Part shown: positions 1 to 8,521 of the stretch, piece after piece | Layout: each line of letters starts with the position of its first letter | Position numbering within the stretch: the stretch's first letter is position 1 | Assembly (NCBI GenBank): GCA_965214305.1 | Contig: OZ243949.1 | Coordinates: 806,001 to 870,000 of the forward strand | DNA length: 64,000 nucleotides | Direction of reading: 5' to 3' | Source: Azophilus sp965214305 | GTDB taxonomy: Bacteria > Pseudomonadota > Gammaproteobacteria > Pseudomonadales > Azotimanducaceae | The notes under the pieces: generated by a model | The model's database searches: none | Seen by the model: the letters and a program-made list of their open reading frames with translations, nothing else | What the model was told of the DNA's origin: nothing | Made by a program: the position numbers and the translations under genes

Positions 1-371
1 TCAGGCGCCGTCTCACCGCGCTCGCGCAACCAATTCTCCATGAATTTGATTTCGTCGCGCTGCGAGAGATGGATGCGCCCGGCCGCATCCGATAGCTCCG
101 GACGGTTCGTGCGCTCGGCCACCAATTCCGCCATCTGCACAGCCTGCTGATGATGGGGAATCATGTCTTGCATGAAACGCACATCGTCGGGCGAATAGCT
201 CGAAACGGCGATATTAATCGCCTCATCGGCACTCAGCGTTTGCGTTGGCTCGCCGGGCGCACCCGGCTTGACGATGGGAGCGGGGGCGGCAAGCGCATCC
301 GCCTTAGCAATGGCCGCTATCGTCAGGCCAAACGCCAACACCCAAATGAAGGGGCGGGGAAATCGTTGCAT
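1..371 (-). CDS. DUF305 family secreted protein (3' end outside window)
   Basis: The reading frame starts at the ATG at 371 and runs off the window with no stop, so the C-terminus is missing. Residues 1-24 form a signal peptide (hydrophobic run followed by AKA). The mature part carries the DUF305 signature MQDMIPHHQQAVQMAE around residues 67-82, with the family's paired histidines at 73-74. DUF305 proteins are small, exported, mostly helical proteins often associated with metal (copper) handling; the exact role is not established. The next gene upstream is also on the minus strand, about 100 bp away. Family assignment is good; function is inferred only. Confidence 0.8.
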   Translation of the reverse strand, partial: MQRFPRPFIWVLAFGLTIAAIAKADALAAPAPIVKPGAPGEPTQTLSADEAINIAVSSYSPDDVRFMQDMIPHHQQAVQMAELVAERTNRPELSDAAGRIHLSQRDEIKFMENWLRERGETAP

Positions 372-474
372 GGGGGAACTCCGGGAGACGGCACCGGCCA
401 ATTACTTAGATGGAGGCCTTAGGAGACGCCATCGACCCGGTGCAAATCCAGATTAAGTAGACAGCGGCAGGGTG

Positions 475-897
475 TTAAAACAGGTCTTTATTATCCCGGT
501 AGATTTTATCGTAGTGATTCCAACACCTGTTTGCTTCGCCCTGAAAGAAATTGTGCAGCGGTCCACCGTATTGCCCTACATCCGGATACAGTTGGTCTCC
601 TATATCGGCGAACCGTGCCGCTTTGTCCAGGCATTCGAATCCGAATTGATAGTATATGGCCTGCAATTGACTCGCTGAATTGGCTGTCGTTGTGTTGTCT
701 CCCACAACCCGATGTTCGTCGTTATCCAGTTCGCAATCCAGCCCGTAAAACCCGCACTGACTGTCGGCTATGCGGGCATTCCAATCACTGTAACTGCCGA
801 GTGCGATCGTGAAGGTTCCGGGCGTCACGGAATGCTCTGCCAACACCAGGAACGGGATACAGAGCAATGTTGCAAGTAATGTAAATTTTCGCATCAT
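475..897 (-). CDS. secreted protein of unknown function
   Basis: 140 aa. I do not recognise the family. Residues 1-20 are a typical signal peptide (MMRKFTLLATLL, then a hydrophobic stretch ending VLA), so the product is exported. The mature chain has four cysteines (48, 55, 89, 125), enough for two disulfides, and is rich in aromatic and acidic residues. The start at 897 is supported by a GGAGG Shine-Dalgarno sequence six bases upstream. It is a single gene: a 167-bp repeat lies upstream and the DUF305 gene follows on the same strand. Confidence 0.6.
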   Translation of the reverse strand: MMRKFTLLATLLCIPFLVLAEHSVTPGTFTIALGSYSDWNARIADSQCGFYGLDCELDNDEHRVVGDNTTTANSASQLQAIYYQFGFECLDKAARFADIGDQLYPDVGQYGGPLHNFFQGEANRCWNHYDKIYRDNKDLF

Positions 898-1003
898 CTT
901 TGCCTCCGTAGGATGATAGACAAAATCATTTGGGGAACCGGCTTGCAGAAGCCAACTCTACCCAGATACCGGGTGGCCGACAAGGCTTGGAAACGGCCGG
1001 CTT

Positions 1004-1241
1004 GTATCAGCGTGCGTTGATTTGAATTTGGCGCCCGCGCCTTAGGCTCCCAGGAGCCTGGGCCGCAGGAATTCACGGCTGCAAATCCGCTTCCGCTCGC
1101 CCCTTTGAACGTTCGATTTCGTCAAATATGGCTCGATATTCTCCTCAATCGCCCGCCCAAAGGGACGGCGGCATCGAATTTTCGCTTTCGCGACTTCCTA
1201 CGGCCCAGGTTCCTAGCGGTCGAAAATTCAAACAGCGACAC
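1004..1241. repeat. small hairpin repeat apparently split by MITE copy A
   Basis: The left arm at 1004-1029 begins GTATCAG and ends TTTGAATTT. The right arm at 1223-1241 reads AAAATTCAAACAGCGACAC. Together they resemble the two arms of the small hairpin repeats at 2232-2310 and 2354-2430, but the loop is occupied by the large CTAG-bounded repeat (1043-1216). The simplest reading is that the large repeat inserted into a small one. The left arm is longer than in other copies, so this is less certain. Nothing coding is seen between 898 and 1305. Confidence 0.45.
1043..1216. repeat. 167-bp CTAG-bounded MITE-like repeat, copy A
   Basis: Near-identical to copies at 35010-35183 (opposite orientation) and 47511-47677 (same orientation). 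The ends are inverted repeats of the form CTAGGAGCCTGCGCC. The inner arms CGCCCCTTTGAACG and CCAAAGGGGCG pair into a long hairpin. In this copy the left CTAG has become CCAG. Short frames inside it, beginning MNVRFRQIWLD, recur in every copy only because the DNA recurs; they have no ribosome binding site. Confidence 0.85.
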
Positions 1242-1305
1242 TACCAAACTGCCCGTGCCATTGAGCCTGTGCTTGTCGATGCCGCCCTCTCGGGGTTTTT
1301 CGGTT

Positions 1306-1620
1306 TCAAGCGCCAAAGAACATCCAGAGTAGCCTCGTGTCACGGTGTACGACGGTGTACTGCTCCTGATCTGGCGGAATCGACACAATATCCCCTGCTC
1401 CAAGCTTGGTTGTCCTGTTTCCGGAAGTCGTGGTGATTTCACCCTCGAGGATAAGCGTGATCTCGCGTTTCGGATGCTTGGACAGGCCCTGCTCCGGCAT
1501 GCGCGTTCCGGCCCTTAAAAAACCGGTGCCGATTTCCAAGGTGACAGCCCCCACCTGAAACGTTCGCTTCGATTCCAAGCGCTCATCGGCGTGCGGACGG
1601 CCAAGCGGAAAACTTTCCAT
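1306..1620 (-). CDS. small cupin-domain protein
   Basis: 104 aa from the ATG at 1620. The sequence is a single cupin_2 beta-barrel: FLRAGTRMPEQGLSKHPKRE resembles cupin motif 1, and the GAGDIVSIPPDQEQY region is motif 2. The start lies ten bases after the stop of the XRE-cupin gene, so the two are probably translationally coupled. A longer frame open upstream overlaps the regulator and is not needed. Stand-alone cupins of this type bind small ligands or metals. Next to a cupin-bearing regulator it may act on, or sense, the same metabolite; this is inference from position. Confidence 0.7.
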   Translation of the reverse strand: MESFPLGRPHADERLESKRTFQVGAVTLEIGTGFLRAGTRMPEQGLSKHPKREITLILEGEITTTSGNRTTKLGAGDIVSIPPDQEQYTVVHRDTRLLWMFFGA

Positions 1621-1630
1621 GAAGTTAGCG

Positions 1631-2215
1631 CTATCGCTCGGCCCGAAACACGCTGGGGGTGCCGACATAGAGAAGCAGCACTTCTTTATCGGTAAGATTC
1701 CTGGCGGTGTGCGGGGTTCGGGAATTGAAATGGGTGCTGTCGCCTTCTCGCAACGTTTCCCGCAACGACCCCAGTTCGGTATACAGTTCCCCTTTGAGTA
1801 CATAAAGAAAGTCTTCTCCCTCGCGTTGATCTACGGGAAAGACATGGCCGGGGGGAATAATCATCAGCACCGCATCCATCTGTTGAAATTGCATCCCGGC
1901 ACTGAGCTGTATGTACTGCACGGGTGATTCGATTTCGATGTATTGCGGATGGGAGCGCTTACGGATTGGGGCCTCGCCCAAAGGAAGTTCCATGAATGAC
2001 GTCACGCTGACATTGAGTGCCCGGGCAATGTTCATGAGCGAGACCATCGACGCACTGGCCTGATTACGTTCAACCTGCGAAATGAACGCCGGGGAGAGCC
2101 CGGACTTGTCCGCGAGAGCTTGGAGGGTGAGGCCCATCTCTTTACGCCTCGCCCGGATGGTCTGGCCCGTGGCAAACCGGGTACGGGAGCCTTCCGTCTT
2201 TTCACGATGCAACAT
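1631..2215 (-). CDS. XRE-family transcriptional regulator with C-terminal cupin sensor
   Basis: 194 aa from the ATG at 2215. Residues 15-70 form an XRE/lambda-repressor helix-turn-helix (RRKEMGLTLQALADKSGLS, then FISQVERNQ). Residues about 110-185 form a cupin domain (PPGHVF, GEDFLYVLKGELY, EGDSTHFNSRTPHTARN). XRE-cupin regulators such as PuuR usually repress catabolic genes and are relieved by a small ligand. A start at 2284 is possible but would make the protein begin inside the hairpin repeat at 2232-2310, so 2215 is preferred. The likely targets are the TonB receptor gene upstream and hyuA-hyuB-putA. Confidence 0.85.
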   Translation of the reverse strand: MLHREKTEGSRTRFATGQTIRARRKEMGLTLQALADKSGLSPAFISQVERNQASASMVSLMNIARALNVSVTSFMELPLGEAPIRKRSHPQYIEIESPVQYIQLSAGMQFQQMDAVLMIIPPGHVFPVDQREGEDFLYVLKGELYTELGSLRETLREGDSTHFNSRTPHTARNLTDKEVLLLYVGTPSVFRAER

Positions 2216-2231
2216 TAGGTTGTCCGGCGCT

Positions 2232-2310
2232 GTATCACTTTGAGTTCTTTGCACCCCGGAGGTTGCGTCAATCGCAGTGTGCAAATCCCGAAAAATTCAA
2301 ACGGCGACAC
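2232..2310. repeat. 78-bp hairpin repeat, copy 1
   Basis: The left arm GTATCACTTTGAGTT (2232-2246) pairs with the right arm at 2294-2310 (AATTCAAACGGCGACAC). It is homologous to copy 2, 43 bp away, and to the copy at 39096-39174. It lies in the leader of the XRE gene, which argues for the downstream start of that gene. Confidence 0.65.
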
Positions 2311-2353
2311 TAACACGTTGTCCAATGAGCTGTTCGACTCACCGGCGGGTGGC

Positions 2354-2430
2354 GTATCAGTTTGAATTGCTTCGGGTTTAGGCGCGGCCCCAATCGTGGC
2401 ATCCCAGGGTCGAAAAATTCAAACTGATAC
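2354..2430. repeat. 78-bp hairpin repeat, copy 2 (perfect arms)
   Basis: GTATCAGTTTGAATT (2354-2368) and AATTCAAACTGATAC (2416-2430) form a perfect 15-bp inverted repeat around a 47-nt loop. The loop shares the pattern GGGTTTAGGCGC with the 39.1-kb copy. It sits between the 3' end of the TonB receptor gene and the XRE gene, and could act as a transcript-end or processing hairpin. Confidence 0.7.
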
Positions 2431-2459
2431 AAGACTCACCGGCGCATCGGCTCGAATTT

Positions 2460-4661
2460 TCAGAAATTGTACGTTAGTTCAACACCGTAGGAGCGAGGCT
2501 CGGCCAATTGCACAAAACCACCAAGCACATATTCGGCCAAGTACTTTTTATCCAGAAGATTTTTCGACCAAACAATCAGCGACCAGTGTTCGCCTTCCAA
2601 GCCAGCGCGGACATTAACCAAACTGACCGGATTGCGCGCCGTTGAGTTATCCGGATCCCAATATTGCTTGCCCCGCCGCTCGTAGTCGCCACGCAACAGC
2701 ACATTGATACCCGCCGCCGCTGGTGTGCGGTATTGGAAGCCCGCGTTTAAAGTATCTCGCGGCACATAGGGGGCTTTGTTGCCGACAAACGCCGGTTGCA
2801 CGTTGTAGCGCTTTATCTCGCTGTCCGTAAAGCCGTAGGCTGCGTACATTTCAAGGCCTTCGGCCGGGTTTAGGGACAAGGCCAGCTCACCGCCGACAAG
2901 ATCGACCCGGTCGATGCCCGCGAGCACCTGGGAACTGGTTGGCGCGAAAAAGAGAAAATACTGTTGGCCGTCCACCTCCGTAATGAATAGGGAAACGTCG
3001 ATGGCGGCAAGGCCGTCCATCACCCGCCCTTTGAAGCCGATCTCGTAGGCGCGCGTCGCCTCTTGCCCCACGCTGTCAAACACCCCGTCAATACCCGCGT
3101 TAACAGCGGCGGTGGCCGTCCCGGACTGGTTGAATTGGCCACTGCGGAACCCCTCGCTGTACGAGGCGAACAAGTTGCTGGTCTCGGATAGGCCAAAGCG
3201 CAGCGTGGCCTTTGGCTGCAACTTATCGAATGTCTGCTTGCGCCGCTCATCGGGGATGCCGCCGGTGTGGAAAGGCGATGTTGTTTGAATACGCTCGTCC
3301 TCATCGTAGCGCAACGCGAGCGAAGCCTCGAAGCGGTCGCCAAGGTCGTAGTTCAATTGCCCGAACAATGCGAAGGCGCTGTTGTTGTTGTCGTCGGCAA
3401 GGAAGGAAAAGGTGGTCGGCTCGCCCTCGCCCGTTGGACGACGTTCCACACGCAAAATGCCGACCCCGGTATCGTCAATGACGGGGGAGGATATGAACCG
3501 GTCGGTACCCACATAATAGGCGCCGAACAGCCAGCGCAGGGGTTGGTCGTCACGGGAACTGAGACGAAGTTCCTGGCTGAAGGCATCAACGTCCCAATAC
3601 TGCTGAGCGATGCCATCGAACGGGTTGCCCGGGCCAAACGGATACTGCGTCAGGCTCTCGCTGTAGGGTGCCTGGTCGGAACCGTACCATTCCTCAAGCC
3701 TGTTGAAAGCGGTGATCGAGGTCAGGGTTCCCCAACCGGCATCCTTTTCCAGTTTGAGCGCCACTTCAAGGATATCGCGGTCGTTTTTGCCCCGATTGTT
3801 CTGCTCGTAGATCAGGTCGGTATTGTTGGCATTCACGGGTGCGAAGGTGAAGGCATCGAGTTCATAGTCGAATGCCTGCCAGTTGTAGTTGAGCGCGCCG
3901 CCCTTCGTATTGGCGGCATAGAACCGGAAATCTGCGCTCCAAGCCTCACTCACCAGCCAATCGAAGCGCAGCTGTATGCTTTTGTCCTCAAGAGGATCAA
4001 CCTGCCCGCCCAGGTTAACGTTGTCGAGATAGCCGTCGCGGTCCAGCCAGCTCGCGGCGATCCGATACCAACTCTTTCCCTTGACCAGAGGGCCGGCGAA
4101 GGATGCCCGTCCCGTAAACTGCTCGCCGTTGCCGGTGCCGACCTGCACTCGACCGGTCAATGCGTCGCTTGGCCCCCGGGTGCGAATGTTGATGGCACCG
4201 CCAATGGCGTTACGGCCATACAGGGCACCCTGGGGGCCTTTTAGCACTTCAATCTGCTCCACATCGAGCAACACCTGATTGAATTGATTGGGGCTCGTTT
4301 GCAGCATTCCGTCCACCGATACCGCAACCGGCGGCTCGTTATTGCGAACCTGGGTGATACCACGGATGGTCATAAATGTTGTGCCCGCGTTCTGTGCTTC
4401 AACCAAGGTTACATTCGGCACCAGAGACAAATAGTCGTTGGCGCGCTGAATGCCCGCATCCTCAATATCCTGGCGCGAAAAAGCCTGTACGGTAATCGGC
4501 ACTTCCAAGAGATTTTCACTACGCAGGCGGGCGGTTACGATGATTTCCTCGAGTGGACTCGCAACCTCGGCTTGGTCGGTGGCCAACGCACCCCAAAGCG
4601 TACCCGGACTGAGAGAGATCAGAACACCCGCAAACAGGGTTTGCCGAACAATGTGACGCAT
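2460..4661 (-). CDS. TonB-dependent outer-membrane receptor
   Basis: 733 aa from the ATG at 4661. That start has AGGAGA seven to nine bases upstream and fits the promoter, which would leave almost no leader for the alternative ATG at 4682. There is an N-terminal signal peptide, a TonB-box-like segment (EEIIVTARLR), a plug domain (VLKGPQGALYGRNAIGGAIN) and a long barrel ending in the aromatic tail LTYNF typical of outer-membrane proteins. It imports a substrate at the outer membrane using TonB energy. Divergence from hyuA-hyuB-putA, with a regulator gene nearby, suggests it takes up the compound those enzymes degrade; the substrate is not known. Confidence 0.92.
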   Translation of the reverse strand: MRHIVRQTLFAGVLISLSPGTLWGALATDQAEVASPLEEIIVTARLRSENLLEVPITVQAFSRQDIEDAGIQRANDYLSLVPNVTLVEAQNAGTTFMTIRGITQVRNNEPPVAVSVDGMLQTSPNQFNQVLLDVEQIEVLKGPQGALYGRNAIGGAINIRTRGPSDALTGRVQVGTGNGEQFTGRASFAGPLVKGKSWYRIAASWLDRDGYLDNVNLGGQVDPLEDKSIQLRFDWLVSEAWSADFRFYAANTKGGALNYNWQAFDYELDAFTFAPVNANNTDLIYEQNNRGKNDRDILEVALKLEKDAGWGTLTSITAFNRLEEWYGSDQAPYSESLTQYPFGPGNPFDGIAQQYWDVDAFSQELRLSSRDDQPLRWLFGAYYVGTDRFISSPVIDDTGVGILRVERRPTGEGEPTTFSFLADDNNNSAFALFGQLNYDLGDRFEASLALRYDEDERIQTTSPFHTGGIPDERRKQTFDKLQPKATLRFGLSETSNLFASYSEGFRSGQFNQSGTATAAVNAGIDGVFDSVGQEATRAYEIGFKGRVMDGLAAIDVSLFITEVDGQQYFLFFAPTSSQVLAGIDRVDLVGGELALSLNPAEGLEMYAAYGFTDSEIKRYNVQPAFVGNKAPYVPRDTLNAGFQYRTPAAAGINVLLRGDYERRGKQYWDPDNSTARNPVSLVNVRAGLEGEHWSLIVWSKNLLDKKYLAEYVLGGFVQLAEPRSYGVELTYNF

Positions 4662-4694
4662 TTGTCTCTCCTGCTCACTCATGAGAATTTTTTT

Positions 4695-4723
4695 GATATA
4701 TAAAAAATATTTTATATTGTCAA
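4695..4723 (-). promoter_or_regulatory. sigma70-type promoter with internal palindromic operator
   Basis: On the minus strand, TTGACA (4723-4718) and TATATC (4700-4695) are 17 bp apart and would start transcription near 4688, ahead of the TonB receptor gene. The spacer holds ATATAAAA (4698-4705) and TTTTATAT (4710-4717), a perfect palindrome with a 4-bp centre, placed to block RNA polymerase. The nearby XRE-cupin protein is the natural candidate to bind it. The 60-bp AT-rich island stands out in this GC-rich window and probably also drives hyuA. Confidence 0.65.
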
Positions 4724-4810
4724 CTATTTTGATAAATTTGCTGATAAAGTAAGGCCGGTTGCATAAGCAGCACAGCGGTTTATACGGAGAGGGGCAACTG
4801 GAAGAGCGTG

Positions 4811-6823
4811 ATGGCCAAATATCGTGTTTCCGCCGACATCGGCGGGACCTTTACCGATATCGTGATTGAACCGTCGGACGGGCCCACTCTTCTGGGCAAG
4901 GTGCCGACGACCCCCGACAATCCGGCACGGGGTGTCGTCGCAGGTCTCGTTTCCGGGCTAGGCGAGCTTGCCGATGTGGATTTCTTCGTACATGGCACCA
5001 CGGTCGGGCTGAACGCTTTTTTGGAGCGCAAAGGGGAGCGGGTTTTGCTGCTCACGACCGCTGGCCACCGGGACGGCTATACCATCGCAAGAGGCAACCG
5101 CCGTTCGCTCTATGATTTGCGCTACCGTAAGCCGAAGCCGCTCGTGCCCCGTCGGGATGTCCATGCAATCCGCGGTCGGCTCGCCTGGGACGGCGAGGTT
5201 ATCGAACCCCTCCAGAGTGCGGACTTCGATCCGGTGGTGGCAAAGGCCAAAGCCGAGGGTATAAACGCCATCGCCGTTTGCTTCCTGCACGCCTTTGCAC
5301 ATCCCGAGCACGAATTGGCCGCCCGCGAGATTCTTCAGGCATCGCTGCCCGGGGTTTCCATCTCCCTGTCCCACGAAGTAGCCCGCGAGTGGCGCGAATA
5401 CGAACGCGCTTCGTCGGCGGTGATGAACGCCTATATCGCCCCGGTCGTGCAACGCTATCTGCGTAGCCTTGAGGCGGAACTGGCGGACAAGGGGGTTGGC
5501 GTTCCGGTGCATGTCATGCAATCCAACGGCGGTTTGATATCCGCCGCTACGGCCCGAAGGAATCCGGTGTTCACGCTGCTTTCCGGGCCAGTGGGCGGAA
5601 CCATTGCGGGAACCGCACTGGCCAAGCAAACCGGTCGAGGGAATCTGTTGTGCATCGACATGGGCGGAACATCCTTCGATCTCAGCCTCGTTATCGACGG
5701 CTTGGCGAACACCGCCCGGGAAGCCGAACTCGATGGTCTGCCGCTGTTGATGGCTTCGGTCGATATCCGCACCATCGGCACCGGCGGCGGCTCGATCGCC
5801 TGGCTTGAGGACGGCGCCGTGCGAGTCGGGCCCCAAAGTGCCGGTTCTGTTCCGGGACCCGCCTGCTACGGCCAGGGCGGCAAGGCGGCAACGGTCACCG
5901 ACGCAAACCTCTATACCGGACGCTTGGGTGAACACTCGCTGCTCGGCGGTGACATGGCCCTGGATCGGGCCGCTTGCGACAAAGCCATCGAACAAATGGC
6001 CGAACAGGCCGGACTGACGCCGCTTGCCTTGGCCGAGGGCATACTGGCCATCTCCAATGCGGCTATGGCGGATGCCATGCGCACCATAACCGTGAGCCAA
6101 GGTGTAGACCCCCGCCTTTACACCCTGGTGGCCTTCGGTGGCGCGGGCCCGATGGCGGCGGCGTTTCTGGCCGACGAACTGGATATTGCGGAGGTGCTCA
6201 TTCCCCGCTTCCCGGGTACCTTCTCGGCTTGGGGCATGTTGCAGACCGACCTGCGACAAGACTTCACGCGCAGCTTCTTCCAGCCGACCGACAGCGCATC
6301 GGCGACCACCTTGGAATCCATCTACCTCGAGCTTGAAGGTGAGGGCGAAGCCGCCATGGCCGAGGAAGGCGTCGGTTCCGGGAGCCTTTCGTACCTGCGG
6401 TCGGCGGATATGCGCTATGTTGGCCAGGAATACGCCATCAACGTTCCGGTATCCGCCCCCCTGCTCCTAACAACACTTATCGACGACTTCCATACGGCCT
6501 ACCAAAGGCGCTACGGACACTCTAGCCCGGATGCGCAAGTCGAATTCGTCAACTTGCGCATCGCCGCCCTGGGCGCTCTGGGCCGATACGACGCCTCGGC
6601 CACATCGACGGATTACAGCAGCCGCCCCGCGGTTGCAGAAGAGCGCCCCGCCGTCTTTGCCGGACGACGGCATACCACCCCCGTCTTGCAACGCGACCGG
6701 CTACCGCCCTCTTTTCGATGCCGGGGGCCGGCCATCATTGAAGAGCAAAGCGCAACGACCGTGGTTCCTCCGGGTTGGTCGGTCGGCGTTGATGCGTATA
6801 ACAATCTTCTGCTCAGCAAGTGA
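4811..6823 (+). CDS. hyuA: hydantoinase/oxoprolinase family protein, HyuA subunit
   Basis: 670 aa from the ATG at 4811 (GGAAGAG upstream; a GTG lies one codon earlier). The N-terminus SADIGGTFTDIVIE is the actin-like ATP-binding motif of HyuA. Further signatures are VHGTTVGLNAFLERKG, LLSGPVGGTIAGTALA, CIDMGGTSFDLSLV and GTGGGSIAW. HyuA and HyuB together use ATP to open N-methylhydantoin, 5-oxoproline or related rings; subfamilies also include acetone carboxylases. The stop at 6823 is seven bases before hyuB. Which substrate is used cannot be read from the sequence; the putA gene downstream favours a product entering proline/glutamate metabolism. Confidence 0.9.
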   Translation: MAKYRVSADIGGTFTDIVIEPSDGPTLLGKVPTTPDNPARGVVAGLVSGLGELADVDFFVHGTTVGLNAFLERKGERVLLLTTAGHRDGYTIARGNRRSLYDLRYRKPKPLVPRRDVHAIRGRLAWDGEVIEPLQSADFDPVVAKAKAEGINAIAVCFLHAFAHPEHELAAREILQASLPGVSISLSHEVAREWREYERASSAVMNAYIAPVVQRYLRSLEAELADKGVGVPVHVMQSNGGLISAATARRNPVFTLLSGPVGGTIAGTALAKQTGRGNLLCIDMGGTSFDLSLVIDGLANTAREAELDGLPLLMASVDIRTIGTGGGSIAWLEDGAVRVGPQSAGSVPGPACYGQGGKAATVTDANLYTGRLGEHSLLGGDMALDRAACDKAIEQMAEQAGLTPLALAEGILAISNAAMADAMRTITVSQGVDPRLYTLVAFGGAGPMAAAFLADELDIAEVLIPRFPGTFSAWGMLQTDLRQDFTRSFFQPTDSASATTLESIYLELEGEGEAAMAEEGVGSGSLSYLRSADMRYVGQEYAINVPVSAPLLLTTLIDDFHTAYQRRYGHSSPDAQVEFVNLRIAALGALGRYDASATSTDYSSRPAVAEERPAVFAGRRHTTPVLQRDRLPPSFRCRGPAIIEEQSATTVVPPGWSVGVDAYNNLLLSK

Positions 6824-6830
6824 AGCCGCC

Positions 6831-8519
6831 ATGACGACCAGCGACCCCATAACCACCGAAATCATCCGCAATGCGTTCAATGCCATCGCCAATGACATGA
6901 ATGCGGCCCTGATACGCAGCGCCTTCACACCGATCATCTACGAGGGTAAAGACTGCTCCGTGGCTTTGCTGGATGCCCAAGCCAAGGTGCTGGGGCAGTC
7001 CCCCGGCCTGCCGTTGTTCCTGGGCAACCTCGAATTCTGCGTACAACTCATCGCCGATCAATATGGCTGGAACTATTTTCTGGACGGCGATGTTTTCTAC
7101 ATGAACGATTCCTATATGACCGGCACCCATCTGAACGATTCCACTGTCATCATGCCGATATTCTGGCGTGGGGAGCGGATTGGTTTCGCCGCATCGCGAG
7201 CACATTGGCTGGATGTGGGCGCCAAGGATCCCGGCGCACCGGTGGACTCGGTGGAAATCTTCCAGGAAGGCATGCGCTGGGGGCCCACCAAACTTTACAA
7301 CAATGGCAGGCGGCGTGACGATGTGATCGATGTTCTGCGTCGCAATAGCCGCTTCGGCGATGGGCTGATCGGCGATCTCAATGCACAGATCGCCGCCGGT
7401 GCGACCGGTAAGCAGCGGCTGTGCGCGTTGTTCGAACGCTTCGGCAAAGAGGTGGTGATGGCCGCAAGAGACGCCATCTTCGCACAAACCGGGATGCGCG
7501 AGCGGCGGGCGATTCGGCGCATCAAGAACGGCCGATACCGGTCCGAGGGCTGGCTCGACAACGACGGGCTCAATGACAATCCCGTGCCCATCCGAGTCAC
7601 AATCATCGTGGCAGACGAATCCATTTCCATCGATCTGGCGGGTTCCGGGACTCAGACACGCGGCCCCGTTAACTGCGGTTTCACCCAAACGATTGCCGCG
7701 GCGCGGGTGGCATTCAAGCTGCTGGTTTGCTCCGACGACCCGGTCAATGGCGGTTCCTTCCAAACACTTCAAGTCAAGGCGCCGGAGCAAACCATCTTCA
7801 ACGCTCGCGAACCGGCCGCCTGCGCCTGGTATTTCTCGTCGCTTGGCCTGCTCATTGATCTGGTCGTCAAGGCCCTTGCACCGGTGATGCCGCAAGAGGC
7901 GGCCGGTGCCCACTATGGTGATTCAATGGTGGTCACCATTGCCGGAGAGGACCCGCGCCGAAACGATCAGCGCTATCTGATGGTGGAACCCACCACCGGG
8001 GGCTGGGGTGCCTTCGCCGGAGGCGATGGTGCCGATGCCCTGATTAACAACGTGAACGGGAACTTCAAGGATCTGCCCGTGGAAATCTTCGAGAACAAAT
8101 ATCCCATTCTCATCGAGTCCTACGGCATACGCGAGGATTCGGGCGGCAGTGGCCAATTTCGGGGTGGAAATGGCACCTGCCGACGCTACCGCCTACGAGC
8201 GAATGCCAGTTTGAGCCTTTGGTTCGAGCGCTCGGTCACCAGTGCCTGGGGGCTGTTCGGAGGCGGTTCAGGCAGTGTACCGGATGTGGTGATCGAAGAA
8301 CCGGGGCAAAAGCCCGTCCATCGTTTGAAAGCGAACGCCATACCGCTTGTCGCTGGCACGGTTATTACCAGTCGTACCGGGGGTGGCGGCGGCTACGGCC
8401 CGGCCACCGAACGCGACCCGCAAGCAGTGCGTGCCGATCTAAACGATGGCTTAGTCAGCCCGGCAATGGCGCAGCTCGTCTATGGCCCGGCGCCTGAAAT
8501 TCCCACGGAAGACGCCTGA
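6831..8519 (+). CDS. hyuB: hydantoinase/oxoprolinase family protein, HyuB subunit
   Basis: 562 aa from the ATG at 6831, just after the hyuA stop. It begins with the family pattern DPITTEIIRNAFNAIANDMN and carries HyuB hallmarks such as the segment YMNDSYMTGTHLNDSTVI and GPVNCGFTQTIAAARVAFK. Glycine-rich stretches near the C-terminus (REDSGGSGQFRGGNGTCRRY, RTGGGGGYGPATERD) are typical. HyuB supplies the second catalytic subunit of the cytoplasmic ATP-dependent ring-opening enzyme. The stop is two bases before the GTG of putA, so hyuA-hyuB-putA is a single transcription unit. Confidence 0.9.
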   Translation: MTTSDPITTEIIRNAFNAIANDMNAALIRSAFTPIIYEGKDCSVALLDAQAKVLGQSPGLPLFLGNLEFCVQLIADQYGWNYFLDGDVFYMNDSYMTGTHLNDSTVIMPIFWRGERIGFAASRAHWLDVGAKDPGAPVDSVEIFQEGMRWGPTKLYNNGRRRDDVIDVLRRNSRFGDGLIGDLNAQIAAGATGKQRLCALFERFGKEVVMAARDAIFAQTGMRERRAIRRIKNGRYRSEGWLDNDGLNDNPVPIRVTIIVADESISIDLAGSGTQTRGPVNCGFTQTIAAARVAFKLLVCSDDPVNGGSFQTLQVKAPEQTIFNAREPAACAWYFSSLGLLIDLVVKALAPVMPQEAAGAHYGDSMVVTIAGEDPRRNDQRYLMVEPTTGGWGAFAGGDGADALINNVNGNFKDLPVEIFENKYPILIESYGIREDSGGSGQFRGGNGTCRRYRLRANASLSLWFERSVTSAWGLFGGGSGSVPDVVIEEPGQKPVHRLKANAIPLVAGTVITSRTGGGGGYGPATERDPQAVRADLNDGLVSPAMAQLVYGPAPEIPTEDA

Positions 8520-8521
8520 CT

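Noticed and set aside
1105..1332. Short frames starting MNVRFRQIWLDILLNRP, also near 34906 and 47566
   Set aside because: They recur because the 167-bp palindromic DNA repeat recurs. They have no ribosome site, and the opposite strand gives equally long frames.
3267..4244. 325-aa plus-strand frame opposite the TonB receptor gene
   Set aside because: The minus strand encodes a complete receptor with clear plug and barrel motifs; this is a shadow with no recognisable domain. The same applies to the long frames opposite hyuA (4958-6259), hyuB (6813-7913) and putA (9836-11230).
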